A stretch of 64,000 nucleotides of DNA from Nymphaea colorata (lineage: Eukaryota > Streptophyta > Magnoliopsida > Nymphaeales > Nymphaeaceae), in contig NC_045139.1 in the NCBI RefSeq assembly GCF_008831285.2, forward strand, positions 1,620,704-1,684,703. Direction: 5' to 3'. Position numbers and translations under genes: made by a program. Below the pieces are notes generated by a model. The model did not search any database and was not told the origin of the DNA. It saw only the letters and a list, made by a program, of their open reading frames with translations. How positions within the stretch are numbered: position 1 is the stretch's first letter; every line of letters begins with the position of its first letter. Of this stretch, positions 1-14,054 are shown in pieces.

Positions 1-571
1 GAAACTGCACACTGAAATGTGAATCAGATGGATAATCAGATTTTTTTTTCTTTTATGAGATCCAATCCATTTGTATATCAAATCCATTTGCATCCCCAGC
101 CTCCTACATCAGAGGGACATAGACATTTTCCAGTCATTTTCTTGCCTTTATTTTGGTTCAACGTTGAAGGGGACATTGTAAAAGTTACAGAGGCAGGAAT
201 GCCTTGACTTCAAAGGGAAAAAGGCAAAGAAAGGAAGGAAAAGAACGCCGAGACTTACTTGTTCCTTTGATGCAACCAAGTTAGGGCAATGTCCAAATCA
301 TGCAGTTGTAAGATAAGGAGGAGCTCCTGTCATTGGTTGGGGGAGTAGAAACTTCACCTGTTGCCTGTCAAGTTTGAAGGAAATGTTGGCAATACTTGAG
401 TTGATGCGACTTGACATGTTAGTGCATATAAGACTGTATATATTCAATTTATTTCACAAGTTTTCTAGAAATTCTTCCATTCAAACTTACGAAAATGATA
501 TCTAGGTCATGGAAACTCTTTATTTGTTTTATTTTACCAACTCAAACAAACAAATATGCGTACACACACAC

Positions 572-584
<13 letters not shown>
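1..584. other. AT-rich intergenic, nothing recognised
   Basis: No reading frame with gene-like composition and no repeat structure was seen before the compound microsatellite that follows. Confidence 0.5.

Positions 585-662
<78 letters not shown>
585..662. repeat. Compound (TA)n-(GA)n microsatellite
   Basis: A run of TA dinucleotides (585-610) passes directly into GA dinucleotides (611-662, one GACA interruption). It explains the low-complexity Tyr-Ile and Arg-Glu reading frames here. Confidence 0.95.
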
Positions 663-666
<4 letters not shown>

Positions 667-942
667 GAGTGGTTGTCATTTGCAAGGTATCTCTGAATGG
701 AGGGGTATCGTGGTTCTTTAGAAGAAATTTCAAGGTTTTCCTTCTTTACGACTTTACAAAAAGTGACTGGCAACATTTTGAGATTTCTTAATACAAGCTT
801 CACCTATTGTGAAGATTGTCAAATAAGGGCATGAAGTTAATTTTCTTGACTTCAAAACCCAAAGAATTTTAGCAACTGCAATTTTTTTCAAGAGTACTTT
901 TTGTTACTAAATAATGCTCATATTGGTTCAGGTTGTCATATA

Positions 943-1013
943 TAGATACCTAATAAATGTCAACTAATATATTAGTATAGATACCTAATAAATGTCAGCT
1001 AATATATTAGTGT
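943..1013. repeat. 35-bp tandem duplication (2 copies)
   Basis: The segment starting TAGATACCTAATAAATGTC at 943 is repeated at 978 with one visible change. A short replication-slippage duplication in gene-free DNA. Confidence 0.85.
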
Positions 1014-1743
1014 CTTTTCATTAGGGAAGAACTAAACGAGCTAGCTGCCTACCATTTGCTTGAGGTGGTAATGTCCCTTAATGAAAGGGTACTTTAGGTT
1101 CTTATTTGACAGTTGTTTAGTTTTTATAAAATGTGTTGCCCATAGTTTAAAAAAATGCAAAAGATATTTTCCTTCTCAAAACTATGGGCAAAAGGTATGA
1201 CCAGAAAAAACAATTCCCTTCCTTTGAGATAAACATTACACTTAATGCACGGTTACTACTCCGGGGCATCTGAGAGAGGTACCAATGGTTTTTTGCTAAA
1301 ACAAGAAATGAAAGATAATGAGGCAAATGCAACATTATTGTTCGGCATGTGATCTTGTCATAATAAATTAAAGAAAGATGCTTATTAGAGAATGAACGTT
1401 TAGCTAACACAATAAAAGCAATTGTTTCCTAATCTTACTCAAATCGAATTATATTTTATTGCTGAGTACATGACGTGCATGCTTCATGCCCATGAGAGAG
1501 AGGAAAGAGAAAGTTTTTCTAACAAAACACACCTGCATGTATGCGCACAAGCACTTCACACACACACATACACACACAAAGTTTGCCAAATCTACAACTC
1601 CGATTTGGATTTCCATTTATGTAGATGTTATGTGCGAAATGATCTGGCCCTCACAACGTAGCTCAAGTTGATCGAAGAACATGATCCATAGAGATTAATT
1701 ATGCACAAGAAGCGGTCAAGATTAAACCATCAATCAAGATCGT

Positions 1744-2004
1744 ATTCAGAAAGGAAATTGAGTGTTTGATATTAGTAAACATTAATTCCTGATCATCAAT
1801 TCATTTACCGACATACTCAGCATGATCAAGAGTTGCATATGAAGGCACATGTGTATATACATATATGTGTATGCATTCAGAAAGGAAATTGAATGTTTGA
1901 TATTAGTAAACATTAATTTCTGATCATGAATTCATTTACCAACATAATCAGTATGATCAAGAGTTGCATATGAAGGCACATGTGTATATACATATATGTG
2001 TATG
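1744..2004. repeat. 131-bp tandem duplication (2 copies)
   Basis: The block beginning ATTCAGAAAGGAAATTGA at 1744 recurs at 1875 and runs to about 2004 with only a few substitutions. Both copies end in a short TATACATATATG stretch. Recent duplication in gene-free DNA. Confidence 0.9.
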
Positions 2005-2066
2005 CCAGAGGGAGAAAGAGAAAGCAATTAGGCTGAGGTTGGTTCGGCGGGTTAGGATTTGGCTAG

Positions 2067-2262
2067 CAGTGGCTGAGCTAAATTTTTATTTTTTTCTAAA
2101 AGCACTATTGGGACTCAAACCTGGCGGCAGCACTATGATCTTTCTTCGTAGGGAAGTCAAAATTTTCCAAAGAGACTTTGCAGAAAATTTAGTAAGGGCC
2201 AAACATATACCTTTCAAAGTGCTTAAATGGCCCCTGCCAGCCGCCCTCCCTTAGCCTACCCC
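2067..2262. mobile_element. Decayed hAT-like MITE candidate
   Basis: The left end CAGTGGCTGAGCTAAAT and the right end with TTAGCCTACCCCTAG are imperfect inverted repeats of the CAGTGGCGGAGCTA type, typical of plant hAT-related non-autonomous elements. No clean 8-bp target duplication was found, so boundaries are approximate. Confidence 0.35.
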
Positions 2263-2420
2263 TAGTTTGAAACTCATTTGTTGTCTAGTTAACGCCGAGT
2301 ATAAAACTCATGAAGGGCACTATGTTGGGTCCAGTGTGGGCGCCTAAGATAGTTAGGTCCATATCGGGGCCATGTTCATTCAAAACTAGTAAAGTTGGTG
2401 CCAACTTAATTTTGAATAGA

Positions 2421-2606
2421 GGTAACTCCTGTTTGGCAACAGTAATAAATTGTTATTGTCTTGTAGTAAATTGTTGTTGCCTCGTAAACATGCCTCAAAA
2501 ATTGAGGCAGTTTTATAAATAACATTTTAGATTGTTTTATGAATCTGCCTCAATGCAAGCTCACGGGGCAATAACAACTTGTTACTATTGCTAAACGAAA
2601 GGATCC
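2421..2606. mobile_element. MITE-like foldback element, family 1
   Basis: Inverted arms of about 40 bp (2421-2462 and 2565-2606, several mismatches) begin GTTTGGCAACAGTAAT and end in its complement. The centre holds a perfect small hairpin TGCCTCAA/TTGAGGCA. Relatives with the same arm sequence lie at 5600-5760 and 42507-42655. Confidence 0.6.
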
Positions 2607-3758
2607 AGTGGTTTCACGCCACCCAAAGTGCACCTGAGTTGCTTTACTGTGATCTTTTTTTTTTTTTGGGTTGAAAACCAAAAGGAACAAGACCAAATCA
2701 AAATTCTAGAAAATGTAAGTTGTTAGAAAGATATGTAACGATCAAAACTTATTAGTTTCTAGAAACATTCCAAACGTTGGCGAATAAAAAGTATGTTCGT
2801 GCTTAGGTTGGGAAGAAATACGCTAGTACATAGGAAGGCTTCTTCATGTCTGGGAATAAAATAAAATTTGCAAGTTGTGAGGACCAAATGAAGAGAGAAT
2901 AATAGTATCACGAAAGAAAAACTTTTTATTTGTACGATTTAGTAAAAAAATGCGTTGCTTGCAAATCTAAAACGTCAAGTTTCTTATGCTTCGTACATGT
3001 CTTTTACAACAGCAAAGCCAAAAGGGAGAAAAAAAAAATTCCTATTTTTATGGTTTGTTACACTGAGAAACTGCACCTGAGTCGAGAGATTTAGCCGCTT
3101 GCCCAAGATCATAAAACCAGATAATGTAAATCGTCATGGAAGCTAAGGTATAGATTATATTATGGATTGACAAAGCTATAAATTGATTAGTAACTAAATT
3201 AACTTCATATTGGAACATGTATGGGAAAATCGGATATATGTATGATATATCTACATGATTGAATTGGTAAAAACAACCAAAAAATGATCAAATAAGATTC
3301 ATGCCCAACATTCATTCGGTCACATATACATTGGGAGCATGATTCATGCGCTCACATATACATATATAAGATATATATAATGCTTAGTAAGGTACAAAAT
3401 CTAGCAGTGTCTAAAAATAATTGAGGGAGGTAGTATGGAGGGAACCCTATCGGAGGCAGTACGAATATATAGGCTGGCATATATATATTGACGCGGTCAG
3501 CAGACAGTACTGGTAGCATCTTTTGTGTTACAAATTACAGATCCTCTGAGTTTTTCTTTCAACTTTACACCCATCCCCTTTGACTAAAGCAAAAGAAAAA
3601 AAAAAGCACGCTGCCTTGTCTCCCTCCTCCAAAACAGGCGGTTGCCACCCCCCTCCCACCGTTTCTCTAAATTGCCCCCATCGTACATTCATCAAAATCC
3701 TATATATATATATATATATATACGAGTCCATGAATACAGACTTAAGACATCAAATTTG
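2607..3758. other. Gene-free AT-rich DNA
   Basis: No supported gene. It contains a (TA)n microsatellite at 3701-3722. Confidence 0.5.
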
Positions 3759-4330
3759 AACCGTCCGATTTTAGATCGAACGGTTTAAGATCATTTTCCT
3801 CCCTCCCTTTCCCTCTCCCTGTGCACCTCTGCCTTCCGACTCTCTTTTCAACTGGAGTCTCGCTCGCTCCACTCCTGCCATCACCAGTGGGCCCGCCGGG
3901 CGACGTCAGGGGTGGCGCCACCCAGAGGCCTCGTCGGCGACGGCAGGGGCAGAGCCGGCGGTGCAACCCTTGCTTCTAACCTTCATGGTTAGGAAAAAAT
4001 TGAGGGGGAGGAGGAAACCCGCGCCCCGCCACCTTCATAGTTTCCCTCGTTGCCCATCGGCGGCACCTGTGGAGTCGGCTGGCGCGGCCCGACGGTCTGG
4101 GATCATTGGGCGGCGTACGATGGAAGATGAGGAAGAGGGAGAGGAGGAAACCCGCCCCCCGCCACCCGCCAGAAGCAGAGATGCCGGCACCGCCCGACGT
4201 CGGGCAGTGCCGGCGATTGCATTCCTGCCGCTGGCAGGCCGTGGAGGGGGAGGTTTTCGTCCTTCCCCTATTCTTCCATCTTCCATCTTCCTTTCCTGTT
4301 CCTCCATCGTCAAGTCGACTAAAAAAAATT
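3759..4330. other. GC-rich island with palindromes, unassigned
   Basis: Base composition turns sharply GC-rich from about 3780 to 4260. The segment has a hairpin at 3759-3785 (AACCGTCCGAT/ATCGAACGGTT, one mismatch), a 32-bp near-perfect palindrome at 4183-4214 centred on CCCGACGTCGGG, and a 26-bp direct repeat of GAGGAGGAAACCCG type at 4008 and 4141. Reading frames exist on both strands, but none looks like a known protein. It may be a transposon remnant or the GC-rich first exon of a lost gene. Confidence 0.4.
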
Positions 4331-4483
4331 TGAAAAAGAGAAAATTTACGAACCATAAATTGAGAAGGTCGATGGTTTTATTTTGATGTCTCCACATGTT
4401 ACCAAAACAAGTTAAGTTAAAAAGAAAGTTAATTAAAAAAAGAAAGTTAATTAAAAGTGGCACCCCATGTCCATTTATTTAGA

Positions 4484-4597
4484 AACTTTTGTTTGAATTT
4501 TAGAGTGGTCACTGTGTAAAAGGTTTTAAAGCACTGTAGTACGTGTAAAAGGTTTTACACGCACTACAGTGACCACTCTAAAATTCAAACAAAAGTT
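4484..4597. mobile_element. Foldback element with perfect 32-bp arms
   Basis: The left arm (4484-4515) is the exact reverse complement of the right arm (4566-4597). Between them lies a second palindrome (4533-4570, 18-bp arms, one mismatch) around GTGTAAAA-GG-TTTTACAC. The whole 114 bp can fold into one long hairpin. Similar AAAAGGTTTTAAAGCA motifs continue to about 4655. No target-site duplication was identified. Confidence 0.65.
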
Positions 4598-4659
4598 CAT
4601 TTTAGATTAAAAGGTTTTAAGCACTCTAGTGCGTCTAAAAGGTTTTAAAGCATGTTCTA

Positions 4660-5599
4660 TAAATTTAAAAAAGTGAGCACAAAAAAAAGAGTCAATAAGG
4701 TCTTTAAAAGTGGAGACTGAACCTCACTCTTTAAAAAAAATTGTAAAGTTATGATTCAGTTTATATATATGTATCTGACTTCTCCACCTATCATTGTTTG
4801 TTGCATGGCAGTCTGTTCCTATTTGATAAGAAAAAGGTTTTTATTATTATTCTAGTGCAGTTGGAGGGCCAAGTTCTATTTATTTATTTATCTTCCTAAC
4901 AAGAAAGAGAAAACACATAGTGTCAACACCCCAGCGGAGGAGATCTCTAAAAAGGAAGAGAACTTTGAAAGAAAATTCCTGCCCCTATCTTGCACGTAGT
5001 TTTTATATGTAAAGGAACTTTCCTAGAAGATGAGCCTCACCCACTTGATTAGTAAATTCAGCTCCTTTTTCGAGCAACATGTGTTCTAAGAGCCGGTGGG
5101 ACCGGTCACGCCGCTGTGACACATTATTGCATTCTATGGGAAAAAGACTACTCAAGTACTCCACCCAAGTGACTGAATTTAGTATTTTTAGGGTTCTAAG
5201 TCTTGGAATGCTCCTGTCACCATGTGACATAAACCCTAAAAATCTTTATAGGGTGTATCAATGCCCAGGCTTTTTATGGATTCCACCTAAGATCAACATC
5301 TTCACAACCAATGGAAGTGGAACACATGACCTAATGGAGTTGCATCATCTCCTTCTTTTGTGAGTTAATGCTATCAAGTCCCTACCAAATTTAAATTTTC
5401 TTAATTGAAATCATTAAAGTTAATTTTAAACATCTTTTCAGTGCCTTTTTCTTCATAAAGTTGTTCTTTTTTTCTTTTTCCTTTTATTTTCTATGACGAG
5501 GAACTCTTCAAGATTAGACTACTTAATGCACTAGTTGTTTTATAGGGTGGACACCACCATCATATCTTACAAGGACAACACCATGAGAATCACCATAAT
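4660..5599. other. Gene-free DNA, nothing recognised
   Basis: Only short unconserved reading frames on both strands; no repeats or element ends seen. Confidence 0.45.
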
Positions 5600-5760
5600 G
5601 GGCCCGATTGACAAACAGAATAATATGTAAATGTTACATGAATCTGACCTAAATGAGATAGGTACATGAAACACCGTAAAAGTATCTATATAGATCTGCC
5701 TCAAATTTTTGAGTATATTCATAAAACAATTACAAACTATTTCATTTGCCGAACGGGACC
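5600..5760. mobile_element. MITE-like element, family 1
   Basis: The ends GGGCCCGATTGACAAAC and GCCGAACGGGACC are inverted copies of each other. The interior shares ATAAAACAATTACAAACTATTTC-type sequence with the foldbacks at 2421 and 42507. It is a common type of short non-autonomous plant DNA transposon; superfamily not certain. Confidence 0.55.
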
Positions 5761-6004
5761 TATAAAGAATGGAAAGGTCAGAATTTGATCTATAAAACTC
5801 TTGATTAGTTATAACTAATTAGCCATTACAATGCACTAGAAACACAAGGTGTGATAATCATCATCACTAATGGTAGTAAGAAGCGGTTAAGCCGCCAAAA
5901 CAAATCTACTTGGTAGGCACTACAGATTTATGTAAATATTAGGTGCCAAAAGATGAAAAAAATATCCCTGAAATGAAAAAAAAAGGAGGAAAAAAGACCC
6001 CTAA

Positions 6005-6415
6005 GGGCTGGTTTGATGGGCAGAATATTTCCTGTAGTTATGTAAATAAAATTCAAATTTTTAAAATTTTTTATTGCCCATCAAACTTGAGATGAAAAAA
6101 GTGAACGTTGGGTTGGTTTTCGGAAAGTTTTTTTTCAGAAATTTCTTTCCATCTCAAGGGTTGGAAAAAAAATTTCAAGATGAAAAATGTTACGGCTGGA
6201 TTCTTAAGTAATTCTTAATACAACTGTTTTGTTTTCTTCTTGCATTCTTATCAAACTGAGAAATTTATTTCCTGGAACATAAACCCAAACCTAAGTAAAA
6301 CAAACACAAAGAAGTTATGGAAATCTGGATTTTGTTTTCATTTCTTCAATTCCTGAAATAAGTTGATGGAAACTTCTTTCCTATTCCATATTTCCAATGC
6401 ATCAAATGATCCCCA
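6005..6415. mobile_element. Tourist-like MITE candidate, family 2
   Basis: The left end GGGCTGGTTTGATGGGCAG and the complement of the right end (GGGGATCATTTGATGCATTGG) match over the GGG-TTTGATG core. Flanks TAA and AAA are compatible with a 3-bp Harbinger-type target site. Relatives with the same core lie at 48698, 51631 and 54223. Confidence 0.5.
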
Positions 6416-6417
6416 AA

Positions 6418-7537
<1,120 letters not shown>

Positions 7538-7877
7538 ACCATACATACATATGGAATCTCCACCATATATACATATCTCAATCTCCAAAGTTTGAGATAT
7601 TTAGATATCCCGTTTGGGTGTCAATGAATTATATATGGCAGTGTTCTTGATCTTCTCAGTCACTGTGCTTATTTTTGCTTAGTGTGAGAGCGTGTGATAA
7701 AAGAGGGATATGCGTTTGCCGACATCGCCGGGTTGGGCCAAGCGTGTCCACGCGGTTCTGCTGACCGCGTGCACCTTTTGGGCTCGTTGATCCGAATCCC
7801 GCAGCGCCACCTTCAAAACCGTCCACTTGTCTTCTAAATAAACCATTCTTCTCTTTACTGGGGCGTGTAGGCCCTCT

Positions 7878-8059
<182 letters not shown>

Positions 8060-9230
8060 AGTGTTAGGAAGCCTAATAAGCACACGTGAGAGCAGAAAAA
8101 TGAGATGTGGCCCCCTTTCTTTTTGACCTTGTGACTTTTCTTTTACACGCTCTCTCTATCTCTCTCACATCAGAAGTTTTTCAGCTCACAGTTTTGCTCT
8201 CTCTCATCACACACGCATATGCACGTATATACATATCCACACATCAGATCAACTTCAGCTGACAGGTTTAATCCTTTCTACTCTTTCTCTCTCTCCCTTA
8301 CTCACCAGTCACACATACACGCACTTTACATTACATGAGCGAGTGATTTGGGTTCTACTTTGTTTTAAATGTCTAAAAAATAATGTTGGTGCCTGAAATA
8401 AACCTAATGTATATCAACTAATATAGTATTTTAATTTTATTGACAAAGATGCCTAACTTTTATTACAAACAAACTGACGACACATGATTTCATTGGCACT
8501 AGACCTACCAGTTATTTTATGCCTTTTAAGGCACACATACAGACTTACATACTCATATATATATATATATATATACACACATTTTATATAGTCTATTGGA
8601 ATACGTTGTAGCAGAACAACTCAGTTATGGGTATGAAATGTTTTCCTTGAAATTAGCTGTTTGAGCCCTGCATTGATGTCCACAAATGTAAGAATCAACG
8701 TACGGGTAGTGCTTTACAGTGTATGCATGTGATATTTTAAGAGTCAGAAGAAAGTTGCCTAAACTTTTGGGCTTATAAAATTTATCCATATTTTGGGAAG
8801 AATATTATCTTGGTATATCTGATTTTTGCTTCTTGTAGATGGGCATCACGTATCACTGCTTTTGAAGAAGCATGCATGTGTTTGATGGTGCTTGATTTAG
8901 TAAGATAAAAATTCTGAGTCACGTGATTGTGATATGAGCAAAGGTGCTTTACTTAATGGCTTAAGAAGTTAAGCCTCCAAGTTTTTATGTGATGTACAAA
9001 TCTAGTATTCATTAATTATTTGAATATTATAACAGGAAAATCAGCCTTTTATCGTTCGCAGACAATCTATACCTGGTACATTTATATGTTTACATTGAAC
9101 TGATTAAACATATGCATATAATATGTCTCTTATATATATATATATATATATATGGACATTATATCAACTTAATTTTTATTATTTGACCTTTTTAGAATCA
9201 GTGACATAGTTGGTTCTCATCAAAATCTGA

Positions 9231-9289
<59 letters not shown>

Positions 9290-9547
9290 CCAAATCATTT
9301 TATGACCAGACTGAACTACATTGAAGCAATATCTAAAAGAATAACACACGAAAGAATGACCCACTTTATATCAAGGTTTAATTTCTGAAACTGTCAACTT
9401 ATCGCATTTATACTCTTGGGGAAAGAAGTATGACCTCATGGAATGCGTCTTTGTGATCCGAAAAGCTGAAACTTTGTGAATTGGTCTGCTTCGACAGTTA
9501 GTGTGCCACGTACGTTTTAGCTAATCTCTCTCTCTTTCTCTCTCTAA

Positions 9548-9551
<4 letters not shown>
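8060..9551. other. Gene-free DNA with AT microsatellites
   Basis: AT runs lie at 8555-8575, 9130-9153 and 9233-9288. No gene seen between them. Confidence 0.6.

Positions 9552-9613
<62 letters not shown>
9552..9613. repeat. (AT)31 microsatellite
   Basis: Uninterrupted AT dinucleotides for about 62 bp, directly preceded by a short CT-rich run. Confidence 0.95.
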
Positions 9614-9616
<3 letters not shown>

Positions 9617-11182
9617 GATAAAAGAGCATTAAATAGGAGGTTGGTAATTAGTGTCGCCAAGTGAGGAATATGCTACCATCTGTCGACAAAGACGTGTGTG
9701 ATCAACTTTTTAATTGGTGGAAAGAGAAATGACCCACATGGTCACTTTCACGAAATTCCTTTTTTTTTTTTTGTCAAATTTTCTGGTTAGAAAACTACTG
9801 AGATTTTTGACTAAATGAGCGACATGTTTCGGTCAAGTTGCTTAAGGCTGAGGAGAGAAGACTAATCAGAGATGGCGTTTATGAATCAATGTCTTTGAAA
9901 ACAATTCCTTTCGGTGTTAACAAAGTCAATACAAAAAACCAAGTTGGGATATGATATCAGAGATCGAACAGAAATTTAAGAGCAGAAAAGATTTCACAAC
10001 TCTGCATCTGTTCGATGACTTGCCTACAAGAATATTGCAGAAGTTCCAAACCTAAATTTTCGGCTTCTTTCTTTTTGCTTTGTTTTCTTCTCTTTCTCTA
10101 TAACGAGGTATCTTTTCAAGGATCATGAGGCCGCTTAATGGGTCCTTTTTAAATGATTATGATCGAGAAAACTTCATGTTCGCACAATCGCAGGCTTTTG
10201 GTAGGCCAAATCTTTGAGATTTTTTCTTCGATTGATGGGTACGTCCAGCTTTGACTTGCGATGGATGTGTGCCTGTCTCAGGCTTCATGCTCGACGCCTT
10301 CCTGTCAAATTCGGTAGCCAGCAGTTTGGTGAAGCAGGACCCTTATGAATAGGTCGGCCATTAAAAAAAAAAAAGATTCATTGTAATGGCACCTCTCCCT
10401 CTCTCTCTGTAAATTTATCCTTTCTCTTTAGTTTCTTTATGTTGCTGTTGGAGTTTTACTTCTTAAAAAACTCAAGCTCACCTCTTTTCCTTTCTCTTTA
10501 TATACAGTAACACCAGTAACATATAGCATTAACCCAATCTTTCGGATGGAGTAAACACCTTAAAATGAGTGAGAGCTTAAGAAATCGGTCCTCTTGCTTT
10601 TTCAGGCATGGTTTTCTTCCTTCTATCTTAAAATGCATGCATGAAATCTTAAAAGATCGGCGCTCTTACCATTATAAGGCATGTTTTCCTCTCTCTCTCC
10701 CTCTGTGTGCGTGTGTGTGTGAAACATAAACGAAGGAAATGAGAGGAACAAAGGAGAGTGAATGTTTTAGATCTGCAATTCTCTCTTAACTTCCTGTGGA
10801 TTTACTTGCTATGTGTTTTAGATCCTAACGTTTCCCTTAAAATAGAAAGTAAAAACCAATTACACAAAATGAAAGAAATCACATGATTTGGAAATAATTT
10901 GTGGGGTGATCAAGGCCCAGAATTTTTCCAGTCGTGGTAGACTCTCTCTCTCTCTCTCTCTCTCTAGTGGAAAAGTGAACCCTTGGTACACTAGAAACCA
11001 TTCGGATGGAAAATGGTAGGCCGTCTCCAATTTGCAACTTCTGCATACTGTCGCTGATTTAGAAGTGTCCCGATCAATTTTGATATGATAATAAATAAAT
11101 AAATAAATAAATAAATATTAATGGAGGGGTATCTTTGCACATTTTGACCTTTCAATTATGGGTCATGACCTTCCCATTCCCT
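9614..11182. other. Intergenic DNA upstream of the GA 2-oxidase gene
   Basis: Contains (CT)13 at 10941-10966 and (AAAT)n at 11091-11117. A degenerate repeat of about 75 bp with TCGG and GGCATG cores lies near 10570-10690. No gene assigned. The proximal part is likely promoter sequence of the gene starting at 11465. Confidence 0.5.
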
Positions 11183-11191
11183 CCAATAGAC

Positions 11192-11199
11192 TATAAATA
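11192..11199 (+). promoter_or_regulatory. TATA box of GA 2-oxidase gene
   Basis: TATAAATA lies 266 bp before the ATG at 11465, with a CCAAT sequence just upstream at 11184. Transcription would start near 11225, giving a CT-rich leader of about 240 nt. Inferred from sequence match and spacing only. Confidence 0.6.
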
Positions 11200-11464
11200 G
11201 CACCCCCATCTTCCCCTATAAGCACATGCCCCAGGTCTCTCCCCTTGGCTTCCCCATCTTCCTTCCTTCCTGTAAGCTTTTGCATCACCACCTGCATTGC
11301 TCCGCAAGCTCTTCATCTCTGTTTCCCTGACTAGACAGTAGAGCACCAAGATCCCCAAACCAGTCTCCAAAATTGCGTCATCCCTAGACCTGCGGAAGTT
11401 TTTCACTACCCATCTCCAAGAAACCTCTGCTGCTGCTCCACCGGCTCTGTTCCAACTGAAAACC

Positions 11465-12721
<1,257 letters not shown>

Positions 12722-13905
12722 CTTTTCCTTGTATATTATATGTTTCCTTTTCCTTAGGCTTCTTTTACTCCCCCCCCCCTCCTTTTCTCCCCTTTAGGTT
12801 GAAGATAGGGTCTGTTTACATGTGCAGTAAATTATATAGGTACTCAAAAATGCACACGGAAATGGCTGTCAATGTTTCCCATGCAAATGGACTTACAGTC
12901 TCAATAATAGGTTTTTAATGTTTTTCTTGTATGTGGGTTTTACTTGGGGAAGAGGAAGAGATCCTCAATTTGCAGAAATCAGCGTTTACTGTTTTTATGA
13001 ATTGCAGGAATTCGGCAACCATTTAATCCAATACTAAGAAAAAGCATCAGAAAACTGAAAGTTTAATAAATTTGTAAGAGATGGATTTTGACCTTATTTA
13101 ATGACAAAAGCTTCTTCTGGACGAGGCTTTGAAAGTCAAAAGTAAATCACTGCTCAAGATTCAGGGTGGACTTGGGACAAAAAGAAAAGGACTGATACGT
13201 TCCCCTGTTCCGCATTTACAATTAAAAGATGTGGATGACCAAAGACTAAAGTAAAAATTGAATAAACTTAAATCAATCTAAAAATGAGAAAACACTGTGG
13301 GCCACGCAATCCAAGAGCGGGATGTTCCTGAAGATGCATTTTCTATGATGTTTTAGGTGGCTTCAGAAGTCCTTGAGAAAACCTGCTTCAGTATCACGAG
13401 AAAGTAAAGGTCCCTAATGCACGAAGCTGATTTTTATAATGTCCCTGGTGTGGAAACCTGCTTCTTCGTGTTCTTTCTTGTCCCAATAAAGTGAAGACTA
13501 TTTTAACTTTCGCAAGAGGAATCCTTATGGAAACTTGGTAGGTATTGACTATTGAGTTGAAGCTCCTGCTTATGAAGAATTAAGTATTTATCGCCTTTCT
13601 GCTAAAGCACTTCCCTTTTTCCCTTCTGATGAAGTGTTATAGGGACACTTAACAACAAGTACATTAACATGTGAATAAAATATTAGCCTGCCTCCTAGTA
13701 CAGAGTCATATTCTGCACAAAGGTTGGTAGAATACATTTTCCTTTAACCCAATTGAAAGCAAGTGATCAATGGGTGAGTCACGGATTACTTTAATATCAA
13801 TCTGTTCTTGGTAAACGCGGAAGCCCATGGATTAAATGCCCACCTTGAATCCTTTCTTTTCCATTAAAGCTTTAGCTCTGGTAGTTGCCTTTCTTGTCAA
13901 CACAG

Positions 13906-14054
13906 GTTCAAGCTGTCGCCGGTCGTTCTCATTAATAGTGTTGTTGCTGCAGATGTTAACTTGACGCTATTATTCATAACAGATCGTAATCAGTCTGTGG
14001 GTCTTGGCAATCTCCCTCTGATCAGACTTGCCTTGAAAATTATAACAGCTGCCG
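13906..14054 (+). other. Exon-like open segment, unknown protein
   Basis: An open stretch of 49 codons lies between an AG (13904-13905) and a GTAAGA donor (14055). The frame reads FKLSPVVLINSVVAADVN and later VGLGNLPLIRLALKIITAA, with coding-like composition. I do not recognise the family. A following exon at about 14357 would fit a splice acceptor, but in this phase it gives no recognisable product. It may be a single exon of an unknown gene, a pseudogene relic or chance. Confidence 0.2.

Noticed and set aside
7733-7812. GC-rich stretch with GATCCGAATCCC resembling a tRNA T-arm.
   Set aside because: No cloverleaf with acceptor, D and anticodon stems could be drawn.
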